Part shown: one piece after another, positions 25,209 through 38,689 of the stretch
Position numbering within the stretch: position 1 is the stretch's first letter
How the letters are laid out: the number at the start of each line of letters is the position of its first letter
Origin: Anticarsia gemmatalis
Lineage: Eukaryota > Arthropoda > Insecta > Lepidoptera > Erebidae
Length of the DNA: 64,000 nt
Reading direction: 5' to 3'
NCBI RefSeq assembly: GCF_050436995.1
Contig: NC_134776.1
Location: forward strand, 18,269,001-18,333,000
Notes under the pieces: model-generated
Told to the model about the DNA's origin: nothing
Databases searched by the model: none
Seen by the model: the letters and a program-made list of their open reading frames with translations, nothing else
Made by a program: the position numbers and the translations under genes

Positions 25209-26270
25209 CTGTCAACTTTTCACTGCGGCTTATGTTTAGTTTTCCCCCAGTTAATTCTTTCGTCAAAATTAATTTCTCACAGTCCACCGACAGTGTATCA
25301 CCAGGAATAGAGCATGATACGCGATGTTTGAATTCCACCATAGAAAGTACAGATGAGGGATAGGGTTTCTGGCAACTGAGTCATCTAGTCTAGTTGTCAA
25401 AGTACACGGCGGTCCTTGCGACTTGAGTCGCTGTCTTGAGTGAGGAGTGACATCAGGTGTACGGATAGTAAGGCCCAGCACTTGTATCAGCTGTGGTTAG
25501 TCCAAGGACGCGCTGGTGTCGGCGGGCTGCTGAGCTAATCCCCGCTTAAGTTTTTATTCGGTTCTATTAAATTCTGCTCCTGTCTAGTTCACTTTTATTA
25601 ATAAGCTTGCTAGGAATAAGGTTTTTAGGTTTAGGGTTTTAGGAATTAAGGTTTGTGTAGTGTTACGTGTCATGTCTGCTTATGTGCTAAAAAATATAAA
25701 AAAGTAAAAAAAATGCGTGTAAAAACATTAAAAAACCCATAAAAATGTTTGTCTCAGTTTGTCTTTATATTAATTAATTAATTCTTTTTTTTGTACCCGA
25801 GGCTTTAGTTGATTTATTAAGTATTTAATTTGAGGTCACAATTTTTTAAATTAAGTATGGAGTCGTTGTTTATGTTAACAAATCATCACATTTAATTGAA
25901 TGGTTAGGTTTATTGTATTAATTATTTTTCATCACAGCACAGACAGTCCGCAGACCGCGTTAGTGTACACTACGCTTCTTCTTTATTCCCTGTGGGCTCG
26001 TCTGTGGCGGGAACTTTCTTATACTGAGTCATTGTAACGATTATTGCAATAAATATTTTTTTGTCTGTTAATAAAATAATGACCATCAGTAAAATCGTCA
26101 AAAATAACATCATGAACACGGATCCGAAGTTGCTGGATTAGTTTATTATCCAATCGTATGGTTCATTATAACTGCTCCCTTACATCATCGCGGCAGAACG
26201 CTTACGCTACACGCGACGTCCCGATTGGCGTTTGAACTAATCTGTAATTTGAGGGACTTTTAAAATTAAG
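25209..26270 (+). repeat. 1.05-kb block, copy 2 of 3
   Basis: It is nearly identical to 23557-24608 and follows the core at 25045-25208 directly, so core plus block form a unit of about 1.2 kb. Confidence 0.88.
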
Positions 26271-28020
26271 AAGAGTGACGAATTAGTTTGGCACTTTCAT
26301 CAGTTAAAGTAAATCGCTTAAGTAAATCTTAAAGTCTTCCGTATAACATAAAAAGTAATAATACGAACTAAGTGCAGACAATAGAATTGTGGTATTCACA
26401 AGTCCGCTGCGCCGCAGTTTTTACTTTTTGGCTGTAAAAGAAAATCCAATTCATTGGAAGACATAGGTCGTTGTTATGTCTGGTAAGAGGTTGGTCTGCT
26501 TCTTAGGATCTTATTCAGTTATGAAAAAGACGACACTTGTAAGTGGTTTGTAAAAACTTTAGATGGAAGGAGCTGAAGTAACATAATTTTGATATAATGA
26601 GTTATTCACCTTGCGGTCTTACTGTGTCGTTACATAGACCGGCCAACTTTGTAAGTTGAATAACCATTTCTTTACTGGATGGTCGAAAACGTGAAAGTCG
26701 GCGGCTTAGTAAAACAAGCGATCGAAAGATTGTAGTTGGAACTCCGCTGACAATCACACCGACGGGCAACTCGATGTGGCATCATGTGCAGCATACGTGG
26801 TTGCTCCGTCTGTGCCGCGTGGCTCCGGCACATGAATAGAATAAGCCAATCGGTGCAGTCCCAGTCATCGAGACAAGCACCGAGGGGGGCCACTCCTATA
26901 CTAGCCCGTGGATGTCGTACAAGGCGACTAAAGGGACCCGGGGGACGGGCAGCAGCGTCCTCTCGTGTATCGCTGTCAACTTTTCACTGCAGTTTCTATG
27001 ATCGCATTGTCGGGGGCAATATTGTGTCTATGGCGTCCTCTTTCATCATCATAAAATACGAAAGGTCTTTGTCATCTTCTGACCCGTATAGCTTGCAATG
27101 ACAGAGATTGGAGGTCTAAGTCATTACATCACTGTAGCGAGCGTAACAGCGACGCCAGAATTATGTACGTAATAGGATAGCACTGGTCAAAATAGCAGAC
27201 TTGAAAACTTACTGCTGAAATCACCATCGTGGATCACCTGGTGGTAACCAGCTATTATCGTATTACCATCAATTACCTAGTTCGAGTCGAAGCTAGAGAA
27301 ATTACCATGCGAAGGAGATTAAGTACTAGTGTCTCAATTCCTGCAAAGCGTTGGTAATGTCAGGTATTGCATTGACATCGGCCGCGGTGACTGCGTAACC
27401 GCCGTATGGACCGAGCGCCATATTGTGGTATTTTATGTTTTGCCAAATCATTCTCAGATACAAAAAACTAACGCGTGTACCCAAATCAATGCACACATTT
27501 AAATCAGAAGCAGTTTATGTTTTTTATGTTTTCTTGGATTTTGGAAATAACCGTTGAAAAATAAAACAATGCCTCACATTCGAACTTCTGTTCATGACTA
27601 GAATTCATGCACGCGTTAGCAGAACCGACTTACTTACGAAAAAATTGGATTTAAGAGGATACTACCGTGGTGACTTTATGTATTGAGTTATTTATATTAT
27701 TATGTTTTGAGGAAGTCATTTGACTTAGCTGTTCGTGTCCATGCGATTCACGAAGGTGAGGCTTTTATGATATAAGTTCTTTGAGTTCGTTAAGGTCTGA
27801 CTATGGCGGACCGCCCCTTGAATATCTGGAAATGTGCGACGGTGACTGTGTAGTTGAACAAAATAGTTGAACCGCAATTTCCGTCCTACTTCATTCGCTA
27901 AAGAAAAAGTCGGCGGCTTAGTAAAACAAGCGATCGAAAGATTGTAGTTGGAACTCCGCTGACAATCACACCGACGGGCAACTCGATGTGGCATCATGTG
28001 CAGCATACGTGGTTGCTCCG
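26271..28020. other. Spacer with one isolated core and partial upstream module
   Basis: The core at 26809-26972 is followed by unrelated sequence instead of the 1.05-kb block, so this copy is truncated or rearranged. From about 27655 to 28020 the sequence matches the last ~370 bp of the 655-bp spacer. No gene is seen between. Confidence 0.6.
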
Positions 28021-28184
28021 TCTGTGCCGCGTGGCTCCGGCACATGAATAGAATAAGCCAATCGGTGCAGTCCCAGTCACTGAGACAAGCACCGAGGGGG
28101 GCCACTCCTACACTAGCCCGTGGATGTCGTACAAGGCGACTAAAGGGACCCGGGGGACGGGCAGCAGCGTCCTCTCGTGTATCG

Positions 28185-29237
28185 CTGTCAACTTTTCACT
28201 GCGGCTTATGTTTAGTTTTCCCCCTCGTTAATTCTTTCGTCAAAATTAATTTCTCACAGTCCACCGACAGTGTATCACCAGGAATAGAGAATGATACGTG
28301 ATGTTTGAATTCCACCATAGAAAGCACAGATGAGGGATAGGGTTTCTGGCAACTGAGTCATCTAGTCTAGTTGTCAAAGTACACGGCGGTCCTTGCGACT
28401 TGAGTCGCTGTCTTGAGTGAGGAGTGACATCAGGTGTACGGATAGTAAGGCCCAGCACTTGTATCAGCTGTGGTTAGTCCAAGGACGCGCTGGTGTCGGC
28501 GGGCTGCTGAGCTAATCCCCGCTTAAGTTTTTATTCGGTTCTTTTAAATTCTGCTCCTGTCTAGTTCACTTTTATTAATAAGCTTGCTAGGAATAAGGTT
28601 TTTAGGTTTAGGGTTTTAGGAATTAAGGTTTGTGTAGTGTTACGTGTCATGTCTGCTTATGTGCTAAAAAATATAAAAAAGTAAAAAAAATGCGTGTAAA
28701 AATATAAAAATCCAAAAAAAAATGTTTGTCTCAGTTTGTCTTAATATTAATTAATTAATTATTTTTTTGTATCCGATGCTTTAGTTGATTTATTAAGTAT
28801 TTGATTTGAGGTCACAATTTTTTAAATTAAGTATGGAGTCGTTGTTTATGTTAACAAATCATCACATTTAATTGAATGGTTAGGTTTATTGTATTAATTA
28901 TTTTTCATCACAGCACAGACAGTCCGCAGACCGCGTTAGTGTACACTACGCTTCTTCTTTATTCCCTGTGGGCTCGTCTGTGGCGGGAACTTTCTTATAC
29001 TGAGTCATTGTAATGATTATTGCAATAAATATTTTTTTGTCTGTTAATAAAATAATGACCATCAGTAAAATCGTCAAAAGTAACATCATGAACACGGATC
29101 CGAAGTTGCTGGATTAGTTTATTATCCAATCGTATGGTTCATTATAACTGCTCCCTTACATCATCGCGGCAGAACGCTTACGCTACACGCGACGTCCCGA
29201 TTGGCGTTTGAACTAATCTGTAATTTGAGGGACTTTT
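28185..29237 (+). repeat. 1.05-kb block, copy 3 of 3
   Basis: It matches 23557-24608 and 25209-26270 with a few more single-base and length differences, mostly in the A-rich tract and the downstream TTAATTAATT stretch. Confidence 0.88.
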
Positions 29238-32139
29238 AAAAAAAATAACGCCAGTGACATGATCGTTTTGAATAAATTTCATGAGTTTCCTATTGTAATT
29301 CGTGGTATTAAATATCTATCCCAACACGGTTTGCGTTATTAACTGAAAGTGGCCTTCGTATCTTTTGATAATTTTAACTTTAATCTTTGCTCTAAGTTGA
29401 TTATTATTATTACGCGTTTTATTTAGTTATTTAAGAAGTAAGATTTAATATTGAATGGGTTAAGTATTATTGATGTCTATAATATGACGGGAAATTCCAG
29501 TTAGTCCTGAATGTAACCATTTAAAAAAAAGACTATCTCGATTTGTTTTGGTTCCATTTATTGCGTACTGTGGCTTCTAACACCACGCCAGAATTTAACA
29601 TCTATGAAGGATACAATTGGACCCTAGACCAATCCGGAAATTCGCGTACCTTATCGTCGACGTAATTACAAATTGACGTTTATATAAAAAAATCCAGGAA
29701 TAACTAGTTTATCCTTCAAGTAGAATGTTTACTGTTAGTATTAGCTTTTCACATTACTCTTTTTCCGCAATTTAACATCGTCGGATAGTATGTAAGTGCC
29801 GAGCCAGCAGGGCCTGATGGAGGGAAAATTGCCGAGAAATTAATAATAATTAGGAGCCCGAAGTTTCGGAGTACATGATATGGACCTAATGACTAATTAT
29901 GTAAAAATAAACAAATAATACTGTGTAAAGACTAGCGAACAGAAGCAACAACTTAATCAAATTTATATGGTAAATTACTTTGCACATTCGGAGTCTAGAA
30001 AAGAAAATAAAAAGTATAAAGTATTGTATACTAGTTCGCGGCTTCTATTAAGTGGTATGTCGATAATGAATAGCATATAAGCATCCAGGTCTTCCATCAA
30101 GTTTCATCCCAATTGGATATGAGGCGTAACTGAGCATAGAACTAGAGATTACATTACTCATAGGTTTAACGACTAAGTAGGCGTGCTGCTCACAGTTTAT
30201 GCAACGGGAGTGGGGGAAACTTAGTAGGTCTAGTCTTTATCGTTACATTGTTTTACATAAATTTACAAAATTAACATTACTAATAATAAACGTTACAAAA
30301 ATTAAATATTCTAATTTTACTGCAAATCTGTTTAGTTGTCAAAGTTGTGTTAGTTCTAAAAAATAATTACGAATTACAACCTAACATACTGCCTACCTTT
30401 AAACAACGTGGTTCACTTAAAACGAAAAAATTTACTTGAAATAAGCCAAGAAATACATTATTTACATAATAAGTACAAAAAAATATTATCTAAAAAATTC
30501 CGGTTAAAAAGGCTAAAATAACAACTTTCTCATTGATACAAGCACGTTATGAAAATATCTAAAAATAGCATCTTTTCACGAGTTTGTCATAATCAGAACA
30601 CACCTGAATCCCAAAAGAATGACATTAAAAACACTAATTAAAATTACATGACTATGAACATGAGATTACGACTAACTAACATCTCAGGGGCGGCTTAAAT
30701 CGAGCTATGCCGCCGGTATAGCAACGCCAATAGACCTTCTACATGAGTTGCCAGCTCCAGTACATAAAATAGAAACATAATAACCCGAGTCATAACATAG
30801 CATACTCGTAATAAATCAGGTCGTGAATGGAACGCTCTTCATGCAGGTTAGGAGGCATATTTGTTAGTTCAGCACGGTTTAATTTCTAAATGATGTACCG
30901 TTTTGTCATTAGGTCCATGACATATATAGCACATAAGCTTAAAGATTGCACGCCTCTTCAAGGCTAGGAGCATCATTTTCAAAATAGTTTTCAATCTTAT
31001 TACAATAAGCTAGTCTGGTACAGTACCCTAGAGAGGAAGTAATATATTAAGTGGAAGATGTACAGATGATTATAAAGAAATGGTACACTGACAGTCTCAG
31101 AAATAGTTAAGGAAAGCGTGCGCGAGAAATCCGCGCTTAGGTTTAGAAAGTCTCCCTTCAGTTTGGAGCATAATATTAAGGGCCATTGGCGAAGAAGTAC
31201 ACTACAGTCTCAGAAATAGATAAGGAAAAGACGCGAAAATACGCGCAGTAATTAAGGCAAATAGCGTGTGAAATAGGATAATATTAGGTTAAGGTTTATG
31301 GCGCGAGGTATCTGTCAGCTGTGCTGTGTGCTCGGTGAAGAATGTATTCATTAACATCTGAGTACTACTAACACCTATGTATAGACGGACGACAGATGAT
31401 CACTTAATCGTATAGGACCGAGTGACAGAGAGAGGGAGAGAGAGCAAGTAAAAATAACACACCTCGTTCGTTTAAAAATCTAGAGGGAGTTGTGAATGGT
31501 GAGGGAAGACTAAAGATGGGTAGCATCAGGAAAGGATTGGTAGCATCTTGAGAATGTACCACCATAGTACCATATTATTGTGCTGAAAGACAGTAGTGTG
31601 CGGATAAAAAATACTAGTCTGTTATGAACGCTGTCGCCTGAGAACATCTGTGTATGAGATAATAAAAACAAACGTTGGAGGGTCGGCAATGGGTGCTCGG
31701 TTAACGTCTCAAGCCGTGAAAAACCACATAACATTATGTGGGCCTTGCGCTCGTTGTCGACTTAGCACTTAATATCATGACTTTACCTAAAGTGTAACAT
31801 CTGAGTGGTATATTTGATGATAGATGGTGGAGTGATGAGCGACATTTACTTCGCGCCTTCATACAAAATAATTTTAGATTAAAACCATGAGGTGGGAAGT
31901 GTAATGCACCACCTCGAGTAATTTTAAATACTAGTAGATGATAGCCATAGTCAAGCTTGCTAACTCTGCGGTTTTAACTTATAACTGGAGAAGGAGTACT
32001 TAATTCGTTTGATCTTTTTAACGTATGTACTTTGGTTTATTTTAATTTTAGCATTAACATCGCATTTCATATCACTCGACACAATCCATTCACGATTTCC
32101 CTAATTGTCCCACGTCATTCGTCATCATTATCTGAACCA
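29238..32139. other. Gene-free stretch with a small tandem duplication
   Basis: No coding exon is recognised. GTACACT.ACAGTCTCAGAAATAG...AAGGAAA...CGCG occurs at about 31083 and again at about 31198, a diverged two-copy tandem repeat of ~115 bp. A short GA-rich microsatellite lies at about 31424-31445. Confidence 0.5.
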
Positions 32140-32810
32140 TGTCCTTACTCCTCTGTGGTGTTGGGTTAAGCACTACAGTATTTCCTATCTTGTGTGACTA
32201 CAAATATCCCTGGGGTTGCCGGCGACCAGTGTTAAGCCTGCCTGCACAAGCAGGCTCAATACTGGTAGTTGTACCATCACGTGACCTCAGGGCTTTGGTA
32301 GCAGGTCGTGGTCCCCTGCTACCATTGGGGGGCTTCAAGGGGGGGGATAAGTAGATGGAGTTTATGAATGACAGTAAGGTAGTAGTGCGGTTGCGGGACA
32401 TGGGCATTTGAGCTAGAAGTATCGACTGACGGTGGAGTATTCAGGTGGCGGCCTAACTTTGTTGATTGCGAGGACTAAAAGGTTGGGTATTACAGAGAAT
32501 GGTGATTTAAGATAGAGAACATCAGAGAGAACGGCTTGTAGCTGATGAGTGACTCGGAGGTCTGAACTATAGAGCTCCTTGTTCACTCTCGGTAGGACCA
32601 CTTCAACATCAAAAATTTTTAAACAACAGCTCGGTCTTCGCCATTGGGCTGGGCGATTTTGGCTTCTCACCCTGTGATAATAGAATGGCTCCCCATCCAA
32701 ACTTCCTCCCTAGTTATCCCGTTCGGTCCTCACCCCTAAAATGCCTAACGGCTCCTTCCCACTTCCTTCCCTGAATCCTTTCATCCCCTCCCCTAAAAAC
32801 AGTGCGAGAC
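32140..32810 (-). repeat. Probable retroelement 3' fragment
   Basis: The segment is GC-richer than its surroundings, with hairpin-forming stretches (AGCCTGCCTGCACAAGCAGGCT near 32236; GGTAGCAGG...CCTGCTACC near 32297) and a 95-codon open frame on the minus strand (32413-32700). The composition and broken reading frames suggest a decayed dispersed retroelement on the minus strand. I cannot name the family. Confidence 0.35.
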
Positions 32811-35265
32811 TGTTTTTAGCGTTCATTATTCACATGGTACTAGTACCAACATACTAACATTAAGTATCGTATTCGGTTTAAATATTGACATTAATTTAAT
32901 TTTTCATACGTCATGAATTTGTATTCATTTTCTGATTAATTTACTTCATTCTAATGATTTTCATTATATACACGCGTACATCAAATCGTACAAGTCGTAA
33001 GTAACGTATTAAACATAAGTATAAGAGACATCACACCCGACAGAGACATCACAACTGTTACTAAAAAAAACAAATAACTGGCGATTACAACGGTCACAAC
33101 ACGGCCAAAACATACTTACCCGGAACTAATAACAACGGGGCGTAATTAATACAGACATTTGAAGACAAAGTTCAAAACCGTAAAGGTGGCAAGCCGTCTA
33201 AAGTGCGCCTACTATAGGATTAGTTCACCATCACCGATTCTACATATAGCTTTAAGTCATTATAGTTCGCTAGCACTTCATTAGCTATACCATAGAACTA
33301 CAGATTAGTATATAAGTGAGCAGATGATATATTATATTATACGCTCGTGAGACAGATAGCGACCTTGTCCATTCGCCAGATACATCGGCACTTTTATATC
33401 TTTTATCAGACGCGGCGGCTTACTACCGTAGCGGCGAAAGCCCAGTGACTAAACCGTCAGACCCGACAAAGATCGCGGGTTCACTAGTATTCCCATTTAT
33501 GTATTACATCGACATAAACTGCAACTGTAACAACTTAGTTGTGGGGGTTCATAATACTAGTAATAACAACATAACAAGCAATAATAAAAGTAATATAAAT
33601 GGGCAATCATTATTTAATCTTTTCAATTTCGCCTTCACAAAATAATAAAAAACAAAAAAAAAGTACATAAAACATTAAAAATTCAAAAAAGTAAATATAA
33701 AAGAAAAATAAAAAAAGTATAAAAAAATGTTAAAAAATATTAAAAAAATATAAAAAAATGTTCTCTATCTATGCCTTCGGTTCGCTATCTGTTTGGCAAA
33801 GCAATATATTTTTGTATGACGGACGACTGCTGATAAATCGACGCGCTACTCAATGACTTTCAAATTAGATTTAAGATCAAGGCAACGCTGTTACACATTA
33901 ATATGGCCGGGTAACAAACAAAAAAATCCTCATCAAAAATTAACTATACAGGTAGTTTTATTTCAAAACTAAGGGGCTATACTGACGGGTGGGTGAAAGG
34001 AAAACTATTATAAAATCAAAACGTCGCAGATTCGTCATGTGTTCGTTCGACACATTCGTTCCGCTCTAATTGGTCTGCGACAAAATTAATATCTTTTAAA
34101 AACGACGAAGTGTCGCGGACTCCTGACGTTCTATTGCACTACACGACGAGGTTCTGGATGCTTAAAAATACGATTACGTGTGATACGCTCGCCCGTGGTT
34201 ATGGCGCCAGGAGAACCGACTGGACACCATGGTATTTAAGATTATGCATTAACATACATTTCTGGAGAAATTTCGTATTCGATTCGATAACTACCTCAAA
34301 GCAAAACCGTTAAGTGTGTGCGCGTTGCTTGCGGATTGTCAGCAGTTCCCTTGTAGGTTAAGAATTAGATAATAAGGTTATATAGAGCGTGGGGCAAAAC
34401 GGATCCCGTTAGTTGTAATGAATCTGGATAACATTCGACATTCGATATAAGTTAGTGCTAGGCATGTATCACGTACGCGAAATGCGGGTGATTAGGCTAA
34501 GGTAGTGCTAGATGTAATTCAAATATTATAACATAACAATTAATGTGTAAGAGAAATACGTGGTCGTAAAAGACCGTGTCGTAATGATGTCGAGGGGCGG
34601 AGAAAATTCTGAAGATTTCATTTAAATTTTATTTCCAAGTTTTCATAAAAGTTCTGGGGCTGTGAGTGGCAAGGAACTTTTATTGATCCATCTGAGGAGG
34701 AAGGAATATAAACAACAGATAATCATTGTCTTCCGATGCATATGCACAAAATGACGTGTCCGGCATATCTATGATTTGATTAAACTTTTAATTTTCGCGG
34801 AGAGATCCTGCTAAAGCCCACAATTGGATCGCATCAGGGTTTAGGGTGATACGAACCTACTCATTAATGTCAAGTAATATAAGTGATAATGGTACCCGAT
34901 AATTTTTTCGTATTTAATATCTTAAAAAGGCAATCACTGTAAAACTTAAGGTTGTCTTGTTTTCGTGAGATAGAGCGAGCTTCGGTAACTTACTTACTCG
35001 CTTCAATTCTCAGCAGGTCGGGATTAACGAAAACTTTATCGGACATGCTAATGAAAACCTTGCGTGACTTGATTAGGATACATTTCCTATATGATAATGC
35101 ACATGAACGTAGTTTTAATTGTGGCCATGTATTTCTGTTATCATTAATTTTTCTAAGCGTATTTAAGACTTCTAGTTCATAGTTTCCGCATCGACTGTTA
35201 CATATGTCGCAAAGAGCTGATTTATCTAAACCCCTAAACAACAGCCTGCTACTGACACTTAGGCC
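32811..35265. other. No gene; A-rich tract at 33640-33765
   Basis: AT-rich DNA. The tract at about 33640-33765 (repeated AAAAAATATAAAAAAATG units), followed by ATCTATGCCTTCGGTTCGCT, resembles the A-rich centres of the 17.7-29.2 kb modules, so a diverged module may lie here. No gene is recognised. Confidence 0.45.
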
Positions 35266-37400
35266 TAAAATTCAACTTTATAAGCGGAACATCATCTAAA
35301 TCTCACAGTAGCAGGCCTTATATTTCGCGCGCTCAGGCCTATGCCCAAAATTGGTACCTGAAACTAAACAATCTATACCAGACTAAAACTGGTCCCTAAA
35401 ACTATTATCAAAATCATAAAAAATATAAAGTAAGTAATATTTATCCAACTGCTATTTATTGTCAAATTACCCTTTGGGATGTAAAATTTACCCCAACCCA
35501 CTTTGATCTAATGACGTCTTGTCTCTAGACCCAATTACCCCAAAAACCATTTGGCCGACATCAAGAAACAATCCAGTTTCAACATTGTTTCTAAAATCCC
35601 AAAAACATTCTTGTACTTGCCTCTAAAATAAGGCTGAATTCTACAAAACCATACAATTTAGATCAAAAACAACCCCTATCTGGTCCCTTAACTAAATCTT
35701 GTACCTAAAAAAAAACTGACTCAGTCTCTATAATAACCCAGTCTTGGTCCCCAAAATAAAACCTTACTTGGACCCAAATAAAATCTTGGACCCTTACATA
35801 ACACAAATCTGATAACTAAAATAAAACTTAAATTTTGACGACTGAAAAAAGGTTTAGATTCCCAAATAAACAAAAACATGAAGCCTAAAAAAACCCTTAT
35901 ATGGACCCTAAAAATAAGCTTTAATCCGTAAATAACACAAACTTATTCCTAAAAAGATCTGACTTGGCTCCTAAAATAACAATATCTTAGGCCTAAAACC
36001 CAAAAAAAAAAAATACTTGGCCCTTCAAAAAACAATAACCGGCCCATCAAATAACTGTCTTGATCCCTAAAATACTTAAGTTCGATCCTAAACAATCTTA
36101 CTTCGGCCCTATAAAATATCTAACTCGGCCCCACAAGAATAACAATAACTTGGCCCCTAAAATACCTGGGTAGAAACCTGAAATACCCAAATTCGATCAA
36201 TCGCGCGTAAGACCCGTTACATTATAATAATTATGTGTACAAGTCGCGAGAGTTGAAAATCAAAAGATCTTACTCAGACCCAAAAAAAAACAGATTTGGT
36301 CCAGCAAAAAAAATATAACTTGGCCCCTAAAATATCCAGCTTGAATCTGAAAACGTATACCTAAAAAAACAGACTCGGCCCCATAAATAATAAAATTCGG
36401 CGCCTAAAATACCTGACTTGGAAAGATAAAAAGAAAGAAGAAAGAAAGAAAGACTTGACTGTAACCCAAAAAAACTTACTTAAATCCTAAAACAGACTCG
36501 GCCCAAAAAAGTAACAATAACTTGGCCCCTAAAATGACTGCCTTGGACCCTTGAAATAACAATAACGAAAACCCAAAGAAGAAGAGCCCAGATTTGGCCC
36601 TACAAAAAACTGGAACTTAAAATTCTTTAATAATCTGACTCGGCCTAAAAAAAACAATAACTTGGCCCCTAAAATGAAAACTTATTTAGACCCTATAAAA
36701 CAGACTCGATCTCTAAATTAAACCCAACATGGACCCTAAAAACCCAGACTTGGTCTCTAAAATATCCATATTTTCGACCCATAAAAAACCTATCTTCACG
36801 CACGTCAAATACTGGACTGGGACTGCATTCCCTAAAAATCTGAATTTTAAAACATCCATCAAACTTAAAAAATCATTAACACCTCTTTAATACTCTTCGG
36901 ACTAGCTAATAACCTAACCCGGACGTAATACCTAAAAACAAATATCTAAAAAAACGCTGTGAGCGAACACCCTTGAAAGATATACACAGATCATATCGGT
37001 AATATCAAATACAGCCTTAATATGAACATCTATTAAATTTGGTCTCAAAAACATATCTGGCTGTCTCAAAAACTGTCTGTAATAAAACTGACATCTATAA
37101 CATCGGTTAAACATTGAAATCTATAATAACCCATACTTACTTGAAAACACTTGACTACCAAAATTACCTATAGAAGTTTGGTCACAAAAAATAAACTTCT
37201 GCTACGAATCTATCTTCGATCACTAAAACGATCCTGACCCCAAAAATGAACGTCTATCTTGCATAAAAAATCGAACTTCCTTTGGATTCTAAAATAAACT
37301 TGACATCTAAAATATCAATACCTTTGAAACCTAACATAAATCTAACTCCTCCCCTTCTATCATTAAAATCAATGCAATCTCAGTCATCATCTTGACTTCC
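35266..37400. repeat. Degenerate C/A-rich minisatellite-like tract
   Basis: For about 2 kb the + strand is rich in A and C and poor in G, built from degraded copies of ACTTGGCCCCTAAAATA, (A)GACTCGGCCC and AACAATAACTTGGCCCCTAA, typically 20-60 bases apart. Clear copies lie at about 36149, 36318, 36511 and 36659. There is no fixed period and no open frame. It looks like an old, heavily mutated tandem repeat with a strong strand bias. Confidence 0.7.
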
Positions 37401-38689
37401 AACCGGCTATTAAAAAAAAAACAATCCAAAACATTGACCTCAAACTGGACAGTGATTATTCGATTGTGAAAATCCAGTCTCTTAATATTTCACTGGTTCC
37501 CAAATCATATTCATCTCACCTTGTCATCTTCTAAACGAATCATCACGTGAACTCAAATCATTACCAAATTAAAAGCTTCACTACTTCACTGTCTTCCAGT
37601 TTCGAAAACTTCACCATCTTCAGGCTATTTTCTTCAAAAACCCCAGCCTATTTCAAAGCAAATTAAAATGTACAACCTGATTAATCCATTTGTCTTCCCT
37701 ACATCCAAATACATCCTTATAAAAAGCTCTTGCGTAATGCGATCATGTAACAGACGATGCGTGCAATGTAACGCATAGTAACTTTATTCGAGGTACACGA
37801 GGCATTTGAACTAGGGCGTTGAAAATTTAGCCTGTTTTATCAGATATCAAAAAACGGACAAGATAAATTCGGATGCATTTTCTAGTAGCGAATGAAGGAC
37901 CGGGAGTTTTAAGTGGTGGTCAAATAACAACTTGAGCAGTGCGTGGCGAAGCGTCCACTTGAGACATAGATCTAACTCTATAGCTGCATAAGCCGACAAA
38001 AGTTCCCACCGGCAATTGTAACTCAGAACGCTTTGCTCGCACTAACTGTTCTTCGTCGTTACTCATCTACATAACATCATAAATAAACATCTCTTAGTAA
38101 TTCAGACAAATAAACTACTACTGAAACTAAACGAAAAAAGATCTGCATCCAACAAAACAATCAAGCTGAATTCCAAATGTTCTAATTCAAATGACTTATT
38201 TACCTTTATTAATATATAAGGCAAAATATGAACGTTAAGATGATGAAAATTCCACAAATCTCCGATAGTTATAGTTAGCTTGTAAAGTCTCAAATAAATG
38301 AGCAGGGCGCCATTGTTGAGCAATAGTCGTAGTTACATGTGTAAGCAGTTACGTAGGTTATTTTAGGGAATATATAGTCGCACGTTGAAATGGAAATCGG
38401 CGGCCCAGATACTTTCAATCCAGTAATCTATAAGTACCTAAAATATAAAATAATAAAAATTTAGACATGTAACTTTTAATTAATAAGTCAAAATTAATAA
38501 AAAAAAGAAAATTTATTAAAGCCAGACATGATTGCGAAAGAAAAAGTACATTAGGCACTTGACGATTCAGTTTCTAAAAACAATACCAACTAACAAATTA
38601 TTATTATCCCTGGCTTTCCCTAACCAACCAAAAACTTTTACAGCAATTTCTCAAAATTTCATTTTACTCATGATTTAACCTCCTGCTAT
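37401..38689. other. No gene recognised
   Basis: AT-rich, without coding exons or bounded repeats that I can identify. Confidence 0.45.

Larger units (their letters stand above)
17751..29237 (+). repeat. Mosaic of duplicated repeat modules, seven 164-bp cores
   Basis: A 164-bp core, from TCTGTGCCGCGTGGCTCCGG through GGATGTCGTACAAGGCGACT to CCTCTCGTGTATC, occurs in the same orientation at 17751-17914, 18570-18733, 22574-22736, 23393-23556, 25045-25208, 26809-26972 and 28021-28184. It resembles the common lepidopteran retroposon motif GTCGTAAAAGGCGACTAAGGG. Cores are embedded in longer shared blocks, listed separately. A second motif family (ATCATGAACACGGATCCG...GGATTAGTTTATTATCCAAT) recurs near 18853, 19268, 20488, 24455, 26108 and 29084, and another (CCGCAGACCGCGTTAGTGTACACT) near 19100, 20290, 24292, 25947 and 28922. 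The open frames seen across these blocks on both strands come from the repeats and are not genes. I cannot assign the element to a class. Confidence 0.85.

Noticed and set aside
17443..28458. Many 60-130 codon frames on both strands sharing the same peptide, such as MAPLGACL or MCSIRGCSVCAAWLRH starts.
   Set aside because: They are translations of the repeated 164-bp core and its flanks in several frames at once; no frame is favoured and no domain is present.
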